Source: a cf. Phormidesmis sp. LEGE 11477 (GTDB lineage Bacteria; Cyanobacteriota; Cyanobacteriia; Phormidesmidales; Phormidesmidaceae). From it: a stretch of 64,000 nt of DNA. Within the stretch, counting starts at the first letter, position 1; each line of letters begins with the position of its first letter. The stretch covers positions 1 through 64,000 of the forward strand of contig NZ_JADEXO010000007.1 of the NCBI RefSeq assembly GCF_015207105.1. Reading direction: 5' to 3'. Below the pieces are notes generated by a model. The model saw nothing but the letters and a program-made list of their open reading frames with translations, was not told the DNA's origin and did no database searches. Positions 1 through 9,218 of this stretch are shown here, one piece after another. The translations under genes were made by a program, and so were the position numbers.

Positions 1-2
1 GT

Positions 3-95
3 CCCATGGAGGTCTCTTTGATCAATGAGGTGACTGAGATGATCGAATCCCCAGAATCACACGCAGAGATTAAATCGCTTTCTTGCGAATCATAA
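3..95 (+). CDS. Possible 3' end of a gene cut by the window edge
   Basis: Frame 3 is open from the window edge to a TAA at 93-95 and encodes about 30 residues rich in Glu and Ser. It could be the C-terminal tail of a protein that begins upstream, or a chance open frame; no family is recognisable. Confidence 0.25.
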   Translation, partial: PMEVSLINEVTEMIESPESHAEIKSLSCES

Positions 96-483
96 CATAA
101 CTTCACAATTACGAGGCGAAGGTCTATAAGTTCTCGATTTTGGGCAATCTGCCTGCTTTGCGTCTGCCTACTTTGCCTGATGAGCGAGTGAAGGCGAATG
201 AGCGGATGAGGACTGATGGCTAGGACTGATAGGTGAGCTTGATCGGGTTAGTACCTGTTGCTCAGAATTTGAGCGCATTCAACGCCTAAACCCTCAGCAT
301 TGACTGTTAAGGTATAGCTAGCGTTGGATGCACTAGCGCCGTGCTGCTTTGATATGCTGGTACGCCGCTTGGTCGATGGTTATTTGTCTATGACCGCTGG
401 ACTTGAGACTATAGCTATTGGACTAAGGACAATGACTATTGGACTAAGACTATCCAACGTGCCGAGTCCGAGATGAAGGAACC
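96..483. other. Intergenic region upstream of btpA
   Basis: No convincing gene is seen here. The last 70 bases carry a direct repeat: CTATTGGACTAAG occurs at 415-427 and again at 436-448 (21-base period). An AAGGA ribosome-binding site lies just before the GTG at 484. Confidence 0.5.
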
Positions 484-1335
484 GTGGACTTAAACCAAAT
501 TTTTAAGACAGCTAACCCTGCGATTGGGGTGGTACATCTGCTGCCTTTGCCAACGTCTCCTCGCTGGCAGGGCGATTTGCATAGTGTGATTGCTCGCGCT
601 GAGCAAGAGGCGACGGCGCTAGCCTCAGGCGGTGTTCATGGTCTGATTGTTGAGAACTTTTTCGATGCGCCGTTTGCCAAATCGCAAGTAGATCCAGTGG
701 TGGTCAGTGCGATGACGCTGGTCGTGCAGCGTCTCTCTCAGCTAGTGCCTTTGCCGATTGGCATAAATGTGTTGCGTAATGATGCCTGTAGTGCGCTGGC
801 GATCGCAGCCTGTACTAATGCAAAATTCATCCGAGTCAACGTGCTTTCTGGCGTGATGGCGACCGATCAGGGGCTGATAGAAGGCGATGCCCATCGGCTA
901 ATGCGCTACCGCCGTGAGCTAGGCGCAGACGTCAAGATCTTGGCAGATGTCTTAGTCAAGCATGCTCAGCCTCTGGGCCGTCCTAGCGTGACGACGGCTG
1001 TGCAAGATACTATCCATCGCGGCTTGGCTGATGGGGTGATTGTCTCGGGCACGGCGACTGGCCATGCACCAACCGTAGAAGACTTAGTCCGAGCTAGAGA
1101 GGCGGCAGGGGATACGCCTATCTTCATCGGCAGCGGCGCAACTATAGATAATATTGTTCACCTGATTCCGGCTGCTGATGGGGTAATAGTCTCTAGTTCG
1201 CTCAAACGAAAGGGTCAAATTGAGCAGCCAGTCGATCCGATTCGAGCTAGACAGTTTGTGACAGCGATGGCACAGGGCTTAACGCCTCGTCCGGTGGAGC
1301 GATCTACCGCGAACCGTTCTATGGCGTTGAATTAG
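484..1335 (+). CDS. btpA: BtpA family protein (photosystem I biogenesis)
   Basis: The 283-residue product matches the BtpA family, a TIM-barrel-like fold of usual length about 270-290. In Synechocystis, BtpA is a thylakoid-associated factor needed for stable photosystem I reaction-centre proteins. Visible family features are the N-terminal GVVHLLPLPTSPRW segment, the GGVHGLIVENFFDAPF segment near residue 50 and the GSGATIDNI glycine-rich loop near residue 220. It starts with GTG, preceded by AAGGA; an upstream ATG at 473 runs into an early stop. The gene stands alone, with VKOR downstream on the same strand after 172 bases, so cotranscription is possible but not shown. The family call is strong; the biochemical activity of BtpA is not established. 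Confidence 0.9.
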   Translation: MDLNQIFKTANPAIGVVHLLPLPTSPRWQGDLHSVIARAEQEATALASGGVHGLIVENFFDAPFAKSQVDPVVVSAMTLVVQRLSQLVPLPIGINVLRNDACSALAIAACTNAKFIRVNVLSGVMATDQGLIEGDAHRLMRYRRELGADVKILADVLVKHAQPLGRPSVTTAVQDTIHRGLADGVIVSGTATGHAPTVEDLVRAREAAGDTPIFIGSGATIDNIVHLIPAADGVIVSSSLKRKGQIEQPVDPIRARQFVTAMAQGLTPRPVERSTANRSMALN

Positions 1336-1507
1336 GGATAAGTAAGTGGTGAGAAGCGCTAGCCTGGCGTTGAGTTGGGCACCGAGTTAGGCGTCGAGCT
1401 GAAAGTTTTCCGGGATCTAACGCCTGACGCTTCCGAAAAATTCAAGTATTATTGATAACCGAACGCTGACTGAATTTGTTGAATTTCATCCTTTAGGCAT
1501 TTTTCTT

Positions 1508-2449
1508 ATGAGACGTCGTCGCCAGGAAACGCTGTGGATCCATAAATGGTCTCGCCCGCTGATTGGCGCGATCGCCACCGTTGGTCTGATTGGAACCGGC
1601 TATCTAACTGCGACCAGGCTCGCAAATGCATCAGCGGTCTGTGGCAGTGGCTGCGGCAAGGTTCTTTCTAGCGATTGGGCGACCGTTTTGGGCCAGCCAC
1701 TAACGCTGTTTGGCGCGCTGTCGTACTTGGCGATGCTGGTGCTGGCGATCGCACCGCTACTTGCGAATCCTGAGAAAGACAAAGAGCTACGGACGAAGCT
1801 AGAAGGAATTACCTGGCCGCTTTTGTTTGTGGGCGCAACGGGCATGATGGTCTTCAGCGGCTTCTTGATGTACGTGCTAGCCACTGACATTCGAGCGGTC
1901 TGCCCTTACTGCATTGGCTCAGCGGCGCTGACAGTCACTATGTTCTTACTGACGCTGTTTGGTCGTCGCTGGGACGATCGCGGTCAGCTTTTGTTTAGTG
2001 GCTCAATCATTGCGATGGTGGCACTAGTTGGCACATTGGGGATCTACGCGGTGCCTGGCGGTCCACTCAGCAGCGGGACGCAGGCAGCGGTGGTTGAAGA
2101 GCCAGGCGTGGGGCCACCCGTGACGACACCCTCTGGTGAAGCTGAAGCTTTGCTAGCTCAGCACCTAGCCGATATTGATGCAAAGATGTACGGCGCTTAC
2201 TGGTGTCCGCACTGCCACGATCAAAAGCAGCTATTTGGTCAAACCGCTTCCAAAGATATTCCGTACATCGAATGCGCGCCTGACGGCAAGGCGTCTCAAA
2301 CTACGCTTTGTCAGTCTGTTCCAGAACTTACTGGGTTCCCTACTTGGGAAGTGAACGGTCAATTTCTCTCTGGTTCTCAGAGTCTGCAAGCTTTAGCTGA
2401 GGCTTCTGGCTACGACGGCCCAACTGATTTTGTCAATACCGACGGATAA
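1508..2449 (+). CDS. Vitamin K epoxide reductase / thioredoxin-like fusion protein
   Basis: A 313-residue membrane oxidoreductase. Residues 1-190 form a VKOR domain with about four to five membrane helices, the CGSGCGKV cysteine pair near residue 45 and the quinone-linked CPYC pair near residue 132. A periplasmic or lumenal thioredoxin-like domain follows with CPHC near residue 234 and further cysteines near residues 257 and 268. This is the typical cyanobacterial and plant (LTO1-type) fusion, which makes disulfides in exported and lumenal proteins using quinone as oxidant. All cysteine pairs needed for the relay are present. The ATG start has no clear Shine-Dalgarno sequence. A hairpin terminator follows at 2485. 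Confidence 0.93.
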   Translation: MRRRRQETLWIHKWSRPLIGAIATVGLIGTGYLTATRLANASAVCGSGCGKVLSSDWATVLGQPLTLFGALSYLAMLVLAIAPLLANPEKDKELRTKLEGITWPLLFVGATGMMVFSGFLMYVLATDIRAVCPYCIGSAALTVTMFLLTLFGRRWDDRGQLLFSGSIIAMVALVGTLGIYAVPGGPLSSGTQAAVVEEPGVGPPVTTPSGEAEALLAQHLADIDAKMYGAYWCPHCHDQKQLFGQTASKDIPYIECAPDGKASQTTLCQSVPELTGFPTWEVNGQFLSGSQSLQALAEASGYDGPTDFVNTDG

Positions 2450-2484
2450 GCGCCGCTGATAACTCTGCTGCTGAGATATTACTA

Positions 2485-2523
2485 AACCCCTAGCGATCGC
2501 AGTCATCGTTAGGGGTTACTTTT
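2485..2523 (+). terminator. Hairpin terminator after the VKOR gene
   Basis: AACCCCTAGCGAT at 2485-2497 pairs with ATCGTTAGGGGTT at 2505-2517 (13 pairs, one G-T) around a 7-base loop, followed by ACTTTTTG. The stem includes a HIP1 octamer and overlaps the stop of the convergent GTPase gene, so it may serve both strands. Confidence 0.75.
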
Positions 2524-3951
2524 TGTCCATCTGGTCTGTAGCTCCAGTTTTTCCGCTAGCTCTTGGCGAATCTGCTGCATGATCGAATCTTCGTCTAGCT
2601 CACTGAGGATTTCGGTAACGACAGCTTTGGGGCCACCCTTTCCCCAAGTCGCGCCGTTGGCTAGATAGGTTTTAGTGACTTGCGCGATCGCATAGGTAGA
2701 CACGCCTGAAACTGTCGCCTGAGCCAAGGCCACTGACACATATGGGCTAGCGGTCAGCCCTCCGGTCGGAATAGCGGCGGCAGCTAAAACGCTCTTGAGC
2801 CCACTTAGCCCGAAGGTAATCGCTAGCTCGCTAACGGTCAGGCCACCTAATGAAAGGGCAATTTTCTTGAGGAGCTGGGCTGCTCCTTTTTGTGTCATTT
2901 CGATACCGTATAGCTTAGCTAGGGCAATAATCAGCGCCACATCGATGGCCGCGCCGCTGAGCAAATCGACTACTGTCAAAGGGTTAAGCGCGACCGCCAC
3001 AGATTTGGTTAGAACGGTTTTCCAGATGGTGTCATCGGCAGCGCGATCGCGTAGAGCTAGCTTTTGCTCAACCACCTGCTGATTAATATCGTCGGCATAT
3101 AGCAGCGTGTTGAGTGCGACTAGGGCTTTGCCCTCTCGCTGCAAAATCTCTAGAATCCTGAGCTTCAAATCAGTAACATCGGCTGGGCCACGCTCTGTGA
3201 ATGTAGTAAGCTGGCCGCCTGGCTTTCTGACCGCCTTTTTGATCAGCGGTGCGGCTGCGGCTATGACGATATTTTCGGTAGGGATGCGATCGGCTAGATG
3301 GACGCTCTGGATCTTTTCCAGGATTTGGGCGCGATCGTTTTGGGCGTACTGATCGCTTTTGTTAAAGACGAGCAGAACCGGCTTGCCCGCCTGATAGAGT
3401 TCGAGCAGCGCATCGTGTTCTAGCTGGGTGAGATCGCTGGCCACGACAAAGAGAATGAGATCGGCTTGACGGGCAATTTTCTGAGCGATCGCCTGTCTTT
3501 CATCCCCGGCGACCTCATCAATTCCTGGCGTATCGATCAGTTCCACCCTAGCCGCTGCTCGACTAGAAACGGTTCGATCAGACGTTTGATCAGACACCTG
3601 GTCAGATGCTTGGCTAGAAAGCGTCGCCGAATAAATTTGCTGATCTTTTTCCACCTGCCAAGCAACGCCTTCTGCCTGCTGAGTTACCCCATGCAGCGGC
3701 CCAGTCTGAAAAACCGTTTGACCCACTAGCGCGTTTAGCAAAGAAGACTTGCCCCGACCGACCATGCCAAACGCGGCGATGTGTAGTACCTGATCTTCTA
3801 GCTTCTGGAGCACGCCGTGCAAATGGCCAATTTCCGCTGCTAGTCCGGCCTTTTCACGAGGTGAAAGGTCTAGAGAGGTAATCAGTTTTTTGACAGATGC
3901 GATCGCCTGCTGATAGCGCAAATCATCGGTTAGCTGATCAAAGGTGTCCAT
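2509..3951 (-). CDS. GTP-binding protein with C-terminal DUF697-like membrane domain
   Basis: A GTPase of the Era/dynamin-like class. G1 is GMVGRGKSS near residue 62, G3 is DTPGIDE near residue 143 and G4 is NKSD near residue 200. Residues from about 300 to 440 are hydrophobic and alanine/leucine-rich, as in DUF697 proteins, and probably associate with the membrane. An SDQ-rich run (SDQVSDQTSDR) lies between G1 and G3, where switch I is expected, and looks like expanded 12-base units. The open frame extends to a TTG at 3957, but the ATG at 3951 is the likelier start. Its 3' end overlaps the terminator of the convergent VKOR gene. The cellular role is unknown. Confidence 0.85.
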   Translation of the reverse strand: MDTFDQLTDDLRYQQAIASVKKLITSLDLSPREKAGLAAEIGHLHGVLQKLEDQVLHIAAFGMVGRGKSSLLNALVGQTVFQTGPLHGVTQQAEGVAWQVEKDQQIYSATLSSQASDQVSDQTSDRTVSSRAAARVELIDTPGIDEVAGDERQAIAQKIARQADLILFVVASDLTQLEHDALLELYQAGKPVLLVFNKSDQYAQNDRAQILEKIQSVHLADRIPTENIVIAAAAPLIKKAVRKPGGQLTTFTERGPADVTDLKLRILEILQREGKALVALNTLLYADDINQQVVEQKLALRDRAADDTIWKTVLTKSVAVALNPLTVVDLLSGAAIDVALIIALAKLYGIEMTQKGAAQLLKKIALSLGGLTVSELAITFGLSGLKSVLAAAAIPTGGLTASPYVSVALAQATVSGVSTYAIAQVTKTYLANGATWGKGGPKAVVTEILSELDEDSIMQQIRQELAEKLELQTRWTKSNP

Positions 3952-4031
3952 AGCCAAAAGCAGATCTTCTAGTAGCTCAAAGTATAGAAAGTTTGGGCTC
4001 TAAATCAGAGTGGGGTAAACCCGTCTAAGTC

Positions 4032-4124
4032 CCAAAGAAGTTCCAAAGAAGTCAGCAACCAAATTCTTCAGGAACGCACTTGGCAATCCAATATGGAGCG
4101 ATCTGATTAAAGCGATCTGATTAA
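4032..4124. repeat. Short adjacent direct duplications
   Basis: CCAAAGAAGT is repeated at 4032-4041 and 4043-4052. AGCGATCTGATTAA is repeated perfectly head to tail at 4097-4110 and 4111-4124. Both lie in the divergent promoter region between the GTPase and the YbjN-like gene. Confidence 0.9.
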
Positions 4125-4167
4125 ACAGTGAGAGAATCAAAGTAGTTATTTACACTTAAGAGTGCCT

Positions 4168-4614
4168 ATGGAGTTTGAAAGTACTGCTCAAAGGGCCTGC
4201 TACAACAGAATCGTGCCTTGGATGCAGGATTTATTTGGCGAGGCTGCGGTTCTGTTTGAAGACGAGCCTCTATTTATCATTACTATTGGTTCAGCGGTCG
4301 CCTCGACTCGGGTGGTTCCCTGGGGTGAAAACGACGCCCTCATCACCACGCGATCGTTTGTAGTCACCGATGTCACCGTTACGCCAGAGCTTAGCTACTA
4401 TTTGCTGAGGGCTAATAACGGCATCCACTTCGGTCGATTTGCGCTTGATGGCGAAAACGATATCGTCTTTGAGCACAGCTTAGTCGGGTCTACCTGCGAT
4501 CAAATTGAACTCAAGCACTCGGTGACTACTGTCATTCGCCTCGCTGATGACTACGACGACGAAATTGTGGCTCGATGGGGTGGGCAAAGAGCGCTAGAGC
4601 GCTGGTCTTCGTGA
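4168..4614 (+). CDS. YbjN-domain protein
   Basis: About 148 residues, acidic and soluble, resembling the YbjN / type III secretion chaperone-like fold common in cyanobacteria. Support is the overall pattern: an aromatic N-terminal helix, then strand segments such as STRVVPWGEND, a YYLLRANN motif near residue 75, FGRFALDGEND, and a C-terminal acidic helix. The frame also has a GTG at 4162, two codons before the chosen ATG. No partner gene is adjacent on the same strand except the large CHAT protein 60 bases downstream. The molecular function is unknown; in this family the fold is thought to bind peptides or proteins. Confidence 0.7.
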   Translation: MEFESTAQRACYNRIVPWMQDLFGEAAVLFEDEPLFIITIGSAVASTRVVPWGENDALITTRSFVVTDVTVTPELSYYLLRANNGIHFGRFALDGENDIVFEHSLVGSTCDQIELKHSVTTVIRLADDYDDEIVARWGGQRALERWSS

Positions 4615-4674
4615 ATTGTCATCCAAGCCAGTCGTGCGAATTGGGATAGAGAAGAACGTTGCTGGTCGAATGAG

Positions 4675-7467
4675 ATGGAGGAAAACTTTGCTGGTCAGAT
4701 CCTGAAGGGACGCTCGTTTAAGCACCAAAATCTGACAGGAGCCAACTTTAGAGAGGCTCAGATCCAAGGCGCAAATTTTACTGGCGCTGTGCTCACGGGT
4801 GCAGATTTTAGTGCCGCCAAGGCTGGAGTAGGCTCTGGGCGCATTGCGAGTGTGCTCGTGCTAGTAGGGTTAAGCGGTTTTCTGCTGGGTCTGTTCGGAA
4901 CGGCTGTATCCGATACCGTCAATACTATCTACCTGAGGTTTTTTGGCCCTTTAGATGGCATTATTGCCTTCTCTACGGTTGGCTTTTTTAGCTTCTTATT
5001 GCTTCGCTGGGATCTTACCGTGGCGATTTGGGGTACGGTTTTAGGCGGTTTGATCAACTGGATTGTATTATTTTGCTGGGAATACTTTCACTCTTTTGAT
5101 TTTTTAGATGCGCTGCTAAGTTCCGAGTCGGTTACAGGCGGTGTGATCATCACCATTATTGCCTTTTGGATTGGGGCAAGTGTAATTATCAGTACTAGCG
5201 CCCTATTACTGTCGATCGCGCATTTTCGCTTTAATCTACGCGCTCGGTTCGGTTCCCTTGAGTACTCAGTGGCTATATTTGCTGCTTTGACCGCTTTGCC
5301 TGGAACCATAGAGCACGCTGGCTGGCTAGCAAAAATCAACGCCCCATTAGATACGGGCCTATTGTTTTGGCTGTGTTTGCACACTACCCGCCGCATCTTG
5401 ACGGACCATCCGCGCTATAGCTGGTTGCGTAGGCCAGCGTTGGCGATCGCCAGCATAGGCAGCACTTGTTTTCGCCGGGCAGATTTATCTGAAGCGAATT
5501 TTTCCGGTGCCCGGCTCAACGCTGTTGACTTCGTGGGTGCTAATTTGGCTAGAACCCGGTTTCAGGACGCTCAGTCTTTGGACTATGGGCGAGTGGGTCA
5601 GACGCTTTTGCGACAGGCGGCGGTGCGATCGCTAGTCACTAGCCTAGAAGGACAGGGGAAATCCTATGCTGGCTGCAATTTGCGCGGTGCCTGTTTGCAG
5701 GGCGCTAATTTACGAGCAGCTGATTTTACGGGTGCCGATCTGTCGGATGCAGACTTGACGGGGGCCGATCTGTCAGCGGCTAATTTTACGCGATCGCAGC
5801 TATCAGGAGCCTGTTTGCGCGGTGTGCGGCTAACCAGTAGCTGCGTAGAATCTTGGAACATCGATACCGCGACCCAGCTAGAAGGCGTAGAGTGCGATTA
5901 CATTTACCTCCTGAGCGACCAGCGTGAGCGTCGCCCTAGCCATGGCAATTTTCAGCTAGGCGATTTTACGAAGCTGTTTCAAGATGTGCTGCATACGGTA
6001 GATCTTATTTTTCGACAGGGCTTAGATATGTCTGCTTTTATGGCGGCATTTCAGCAGGTGCGCTCTACCGGCGAGGCTATGTCCGTTCGCAGCATCGAAA
6101 ATAAAGGCGACGGGGTGGTGGTGGTCAGGGTAGAAGTGCCAGAGTCCGCTGATAAAAACCAAGTTCAAGCTTCATTGAACCAGGAATATGATCGGGCTTT
6201 GCAACAACTAGAAGCACGCTATCAGGCGGAGCTAGCGGCAAAAGACGCGCAGATAGATCTGTACAAGCAACATCGAAGTGAGCTGTCGCAGCTCACTCAG
6301 CTATTGACTCAGCAGGTGCCCCGACATCTGTCGATGGAGGGCAAGCGAATCGTGATCAAGATCGCTCAGCAAGAGGAAAAGGGACTGCCCGCCACTATGC
6401 AGATTGGTGATGAAGGGATAGCCGCTCAGCTAGAACAATCGGCATGGCTACCTGCTGCCGACCGATTGCTAGAAAGTAATGAGCAATGGCAGCGGGCTTA
6501 TCGTCAGGTCGCCGACCGGCTGTCTCAGAATTTTCGGATCAGCGCCCTACCAGAGCAAATCACCAACGTTAGCTACTTGGAATGCTTTGAGCGCTGCTTA
6601 GCGTTAGAAAAAGAGCTGTCTAAGGGAGTGAATGATTGGCTGAGCTCAGATTCATTTCGGCCTATACGCGAAGCCTTGATGATGTCGCTGAAGCCAGAAG
6701 ACTCTATTCGGTTCTTTTTGCAGACGAACGATTTGCGCCTGCGGGCGCTGCCTTTGCATTTATGGATGTGGTTTGACCACTATCGTCAGGCGGAGCTGGT
6801 ATTGAGCGAGCCAAGCTATCGACGGTTGGCTTTAACGGATGTCGCCGCTAACCGTGAGGGCGGCGGCAGCGCTGATGATACAGCTCGTCAAGTGCGGGTG
6901 CTGGCGATTTTTGGCGACGGGCGTGGTTTGGATATCGAGCGCGATCGCAGACTGCTAGAGCAGCTTGCTGATGTCGCATTGACTTGTTTAGTAGAGCCGG
7001 AGCGATCGCACCTGAACGATACCCTTTGGTCCCAGCCATGGGACATACTCTTCTTCGCTGGACACAGTGCTAGCACTAATGGTCAACAGTCCCTTCGCCT
7101 CAGCCCAACCGAAAGCTTAACGCTGAGCGAACTCAAATACGCCCTTAGAAAAGCCACGGAGCGCGGCCTAAAACTCTCTATCCTTAACGCTTGTGACGGT
7201 CTTCAGCTCATCCAAGACTTACAGGATCATGGCAATCTGCCACCTACGATCGTGATGCGCTATCCGGTACCAGATGCCGTCGCCCAAGCTTTTCTCAAGC
7301 ATTTCCTGACTGCCTTTTCTCAAGGCATTCCTCTGCATCAGTCCGTCAGAGATGCCAGAGAACAGCTGCAAGGTATAGAGTCTCGATTCCCTTTTGCATC
7401 CTGGCTACCTGTTTTGCATCAAAACCCAGCAACGCTACCCCTAACCTGGCCGATGTTGAAAAACTAA
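4675..7467 (+). CDS. Pentapeptide-repeat / membrane / coiled-coil / CHAT-protease protein
   Basis: A 930-residue mosaic. Residues 10-50 are pentapeptide repeats (NLTGANF, ADFSAAKAG). Residues 57-255 hold several membrane helices. Residues 265-300 and 330-395 are further pentapeptide repeats (ADLSEANF, ADLTGADLSAANF). Residues 500-545 form a Gln/Glu-rich coiled coil, and residues 700-925 form a CHAT (caspase-like) domain. The likely catalytic dyad is His in FFAGHS near residue 795 and Cys in LNACDG near residue 838, and both are present. The C-terminus carries the family's FPFASWLPVLHQNP-type ending. CHAT domains are cysteine proteases, often in signalling or defence. The N-terminal half suggests a membrane-anchored sensor or scaffold. 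No dedicated partner is adjacent, so substrate and trigger are unknown. Confidence 0.85.
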   Translation: MEENFAGQILKGRSFKHQNLTGANFREAQIQGANFTGAVLTGADFSAAKAGVGSGRIASVLVLVGLSGFLLGLFGTAVSDTVNTIYLRFFGPLDGIIAFSTVGFFSFLLLRWDLTVAIWGTVLGGLINWIVLFCWEYFHSFDFLDALLSSESVTGGVIITIIAFWIGASVIISTSALLLSIAHFRFNLRARFGSLEYSVAIFAALTALPGTIEHAGWLAKINAPLDTGLLFWLCLHTTRRILTDHPRYSWLRRPALAIASIGSTCFRRADLSEANFSGARLNAVDFVGANLARTRFQDAQSLDYGRVGQTLLRQAAVRSLVTSLEGQGKSYAGCNLRGACLQGANLRAADFTGADLSDADLTGADLSAANFTRSQLSGACLRGVRLTSSCVESWNIDTATQLEGVECDYIYLLSDQRERRPSHGNFQLGDFTKLFQDVLHTVDLIFRQGLDMSAFMAAFQQVRSTGEAMSVRSIENKGDGVVVVRVEVPESADKNQVQASLNQEYDRALQQLEARYQAELAAKDAQIDLYKQHRSELSQLTQLLTQQVPRHLSMEGKRIVIKIAQQEEKGLPATMQIGDEGIAAQLEQSAWLPAADRLLESNEQWQRAYRQVADRLSQNFRISALPEQITNVSYLECFERCLALEKELSKGVNDWLSSDSFRPIREALMMSLKPEDSIRFFLQTNDLRLRALPLHLWMWFDHYRQAELVLSEPSYRRLALTDVAANREGGGSADDTARQVRVLAIFGDGRGLDIERDRRLLEQLADVALTCLVEPERSHLNDTLWSQPWDILFFAGHSASTNGQQSLRLSPTESLTLSELKYALRKATERGLKLSILNACDGLQLIQDLQDHGNLPPTIVMRYPVPDAVAQAFLKHFLTAFSQGIPLHQSVRDAREQLQGIESRFPFASWLPVLHQNPATLPLTWPMLKN

Positions 7468-7539
7468 TACAGCGTCTCGGGCGCATAATGCAAAAGGCGA
7501 GGCTGTGCCAAAAGGAAGCGCGAGTCACTACACAACCAT

Positions 7540-7575
7540 TACAGCCCCGTACTTTTTCAAAAGCATGGGGCTGTA
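7540..7575. terminator. Inverted repeat between convergent genes, probable bidirectional terminator
   Basis: TACAGCCCC at 7540-7548 pairs perfectly with GGGGCTGTA at 7567-7575, and an inner CTTTT/AAAAG stem lies inside the loop. There is no T-run after it on either strand, so the terminator call rests on its position between the CHAT gene and ugd. Confidence 0.5.
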
Positions 7576-7633
7576 GCTCTAAAAATATGAATAGAGCCAG
7601 TCAACAAACGTGCTGACCAGCCTGAACTGTCAA

Positions 7634-8986
7634 CTACCGACCCACGCCGATGTATTGGAAGCCGGCTGATTCCAGTGCTTTTTGATCGAGGAAGTTGCGA
7701 CCATCAATCATCACTGGTGCATTCATCAGCCCAGCCATTTTGCCGTAGTCCAAGTTCTTGAACTTAGCCCAGTCGGTCACCAGCACTAGTGCGTCGCAGC
7801 CATCCGCTAGCCGCTCAGGATCGGTCTCAACAATAACGCCAGAAAGACCTTGGCTGACGCCGCTTTGCGACACAATTGGATCGTAGGCTTTGACCTTTGC
7901 ACCGAGGCGATTGAGGTTGTCGATCATAATCAGCGAAGGCGCGTCGCGCATGTCGTCTGTGTCTGGCTTGAAGGTAAGACCTAGGAGGCCAACAGTCTTA
8001 CCTTTCAAGATTTTGAGTACCTGCTGAAGTTTCTCAACGGTGAGTAGTCTTTGACGAGTATTTACATTGATAGTGGCTTTTAGCAGTTCAGCTTCGTAGC
8101 CATAGTCATCAGCGGTATGTACCAAAGCTGAGACATCTTTGGGAAAGCAGGAGCCGCCCCAGCCAATGCCCGCCTGCAAGAACTTGCTGCCAATGCGAGA
8201 GTCTAAGCCAATGCCAGCGGCGACCTGAGTGACGTCTGCACCGACGCGATCGCAGATATTAGCCACTTCGTTAATAAAGCTGATCTTGGTCGCCAAAAAG
8301 GCATTGGACGCATACTTGACCATCTCCGCAGAGCTAAGATCGGTCACCACGACAGGGACTGGCGACACAGAACTATCTTCAGAAAACTGCCGCTCTACCA
8401 AAGGCGTGTACAGCTCTTTCATCATGCCAATGGCCTTATCGCTGTTGCTACCTAGCACAATCCGATCGGGATTAAAGGTGTCATAGACAGCCGAGCCCTC
8501 TCGCAGAAATTCGGGGTTACTCACTACATCGAAAGCCGCCTCGCCGCCTCCACCATTCTGGCGCTCGTTCAAGCCATCTAGCACAATCATCCGTACCCAG
8601 TCGCCTGAACCAATAGGCACAGTTGATTTATTCACAATCACCTTGTAGCCACCGTTGAGATTTTCGCCGATGCCTCTTGCCACTGCTTCTACGTAGCGCG
8701 TATCACTTTCTCCAGTCGGTAATGCTGGCGTCCCCACCGCAATAAATAGAATCTCGCCATGAGTTACCCCTGCATTTAGATCAGACGTAAACTCTAGATT
8801 GCCAGACTCCATTGATGACTTCATCAAATCGGATAGCCCTGGCTCATAAATTGGCGACTGGCCGGACTTCATCAGCTGAACTTTCTGCTCATTGTTGTCA
8901 ACGCACATGACGTGGTGACCGATATGGGACAAACAAACCCCAGTCACCAATCCTACATAGCCTGTTCCAATGACACACACACGCAT
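7634..8986 (-). CDS. ugd: UDP-glucose 6-dehydrogenase
   Basis: Oxidises UDP-glucose to UDP-glucuronate with NAD+. The 450-residue length is normal. The NAD-binding GTGYVGLVTG loop starts at residue 7, GTPALPTGESD follows near residue 86, and the catalytic cysteine lies in GWGGSCFPKD near residue 260. The C-terminal UDP-binding domain begins near residue 315 (LLGLTFKPDTDDMRD). It lies 232 bases downstream of the UDP-glucuronate decarboxylase gene on the same strand, so the pair forms the UDP-glucose to UDP-xylose route for exopolysaccharide or cell-wall glycans. The two may share a transcript, though a weak hairpin separates them. Confidence 0.95.
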   Translation of the reverse strand: MRVCVIGTGYVGLVTGVCLSHIGHHVMCVDNNEQKVQLMKSGQSPIYEPGLSDLMKSSMESGNLEFTSDLNAGVTHGEILFIAVGTPALPTGESDTRYVEAVARGIGENLNGGYKVIVNKSTVPIGSGDWVRMIVLDGLNERQNGGGGEAAFDVVSNPEFLREGSAVYDTFNPDRIVLGSNSDKAIGMMKELYTPLVERQFSEDSSVSPVPVVVTDLSSAEMVKYASNAFLATKISFINEVANICDRVGADVTQVAAGIGLDSRIGSKFLQAGIGWGGSCFPKDVSALVHTADDYGYEAELLKATINVNTRQRLLTVEKLQQVLKILKGKTVGLLGLTFKPDTDDMRDAPSLIMIDNLNRLGAKVKAYDPIVSQSGVSQGLSGVIVETDPERLADGCDALVLVTDWAKFKNLDYGKMAGLMNAPVMIDGRNFLDQKALESAGFQYIGVGR

Positions 8987-9176
8987 AGCGATACCACTCT
9001 TTTTATTACGGGTTAAATGAATGACTAGTGAAATGAATACTGGTCAAATAGCGCCTGATACGCCTGACTAACGATTCCACATTAGGCAGTCAAGCTATCT
9101 CAAAATAGGCTGCTTATGAAGAGAAAACTGAGAAGACACTGATTCTTTGAGATGAAATTTTTAGGATGAAGCGAGC

Positions 9177-9200
9177 AGAGCTGCATTCCCACACAGCTCT
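9177..9200 (-). terminator. Weak hairpin between the decarboxylase gene and ugd
   Basis: AGAGCTG at 9177-9183 pairs with CAGCTCT at 9194-9200 around a 10-base loop, 19 bases past the stop of the decarboxylase gene. There is no T-tract, so it may be an attenuator or processing site, or have no role. Confidence 0.35.
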
Positions 9201-9218
9201 ATTTCTGTAGGCACTGGG

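Noticed and set aside
1-80. T-loop-like GATCGAATCC as a tRNA remnant
   Set aside because: No acceptor stem, anticodon arm or D-arm is found around it.
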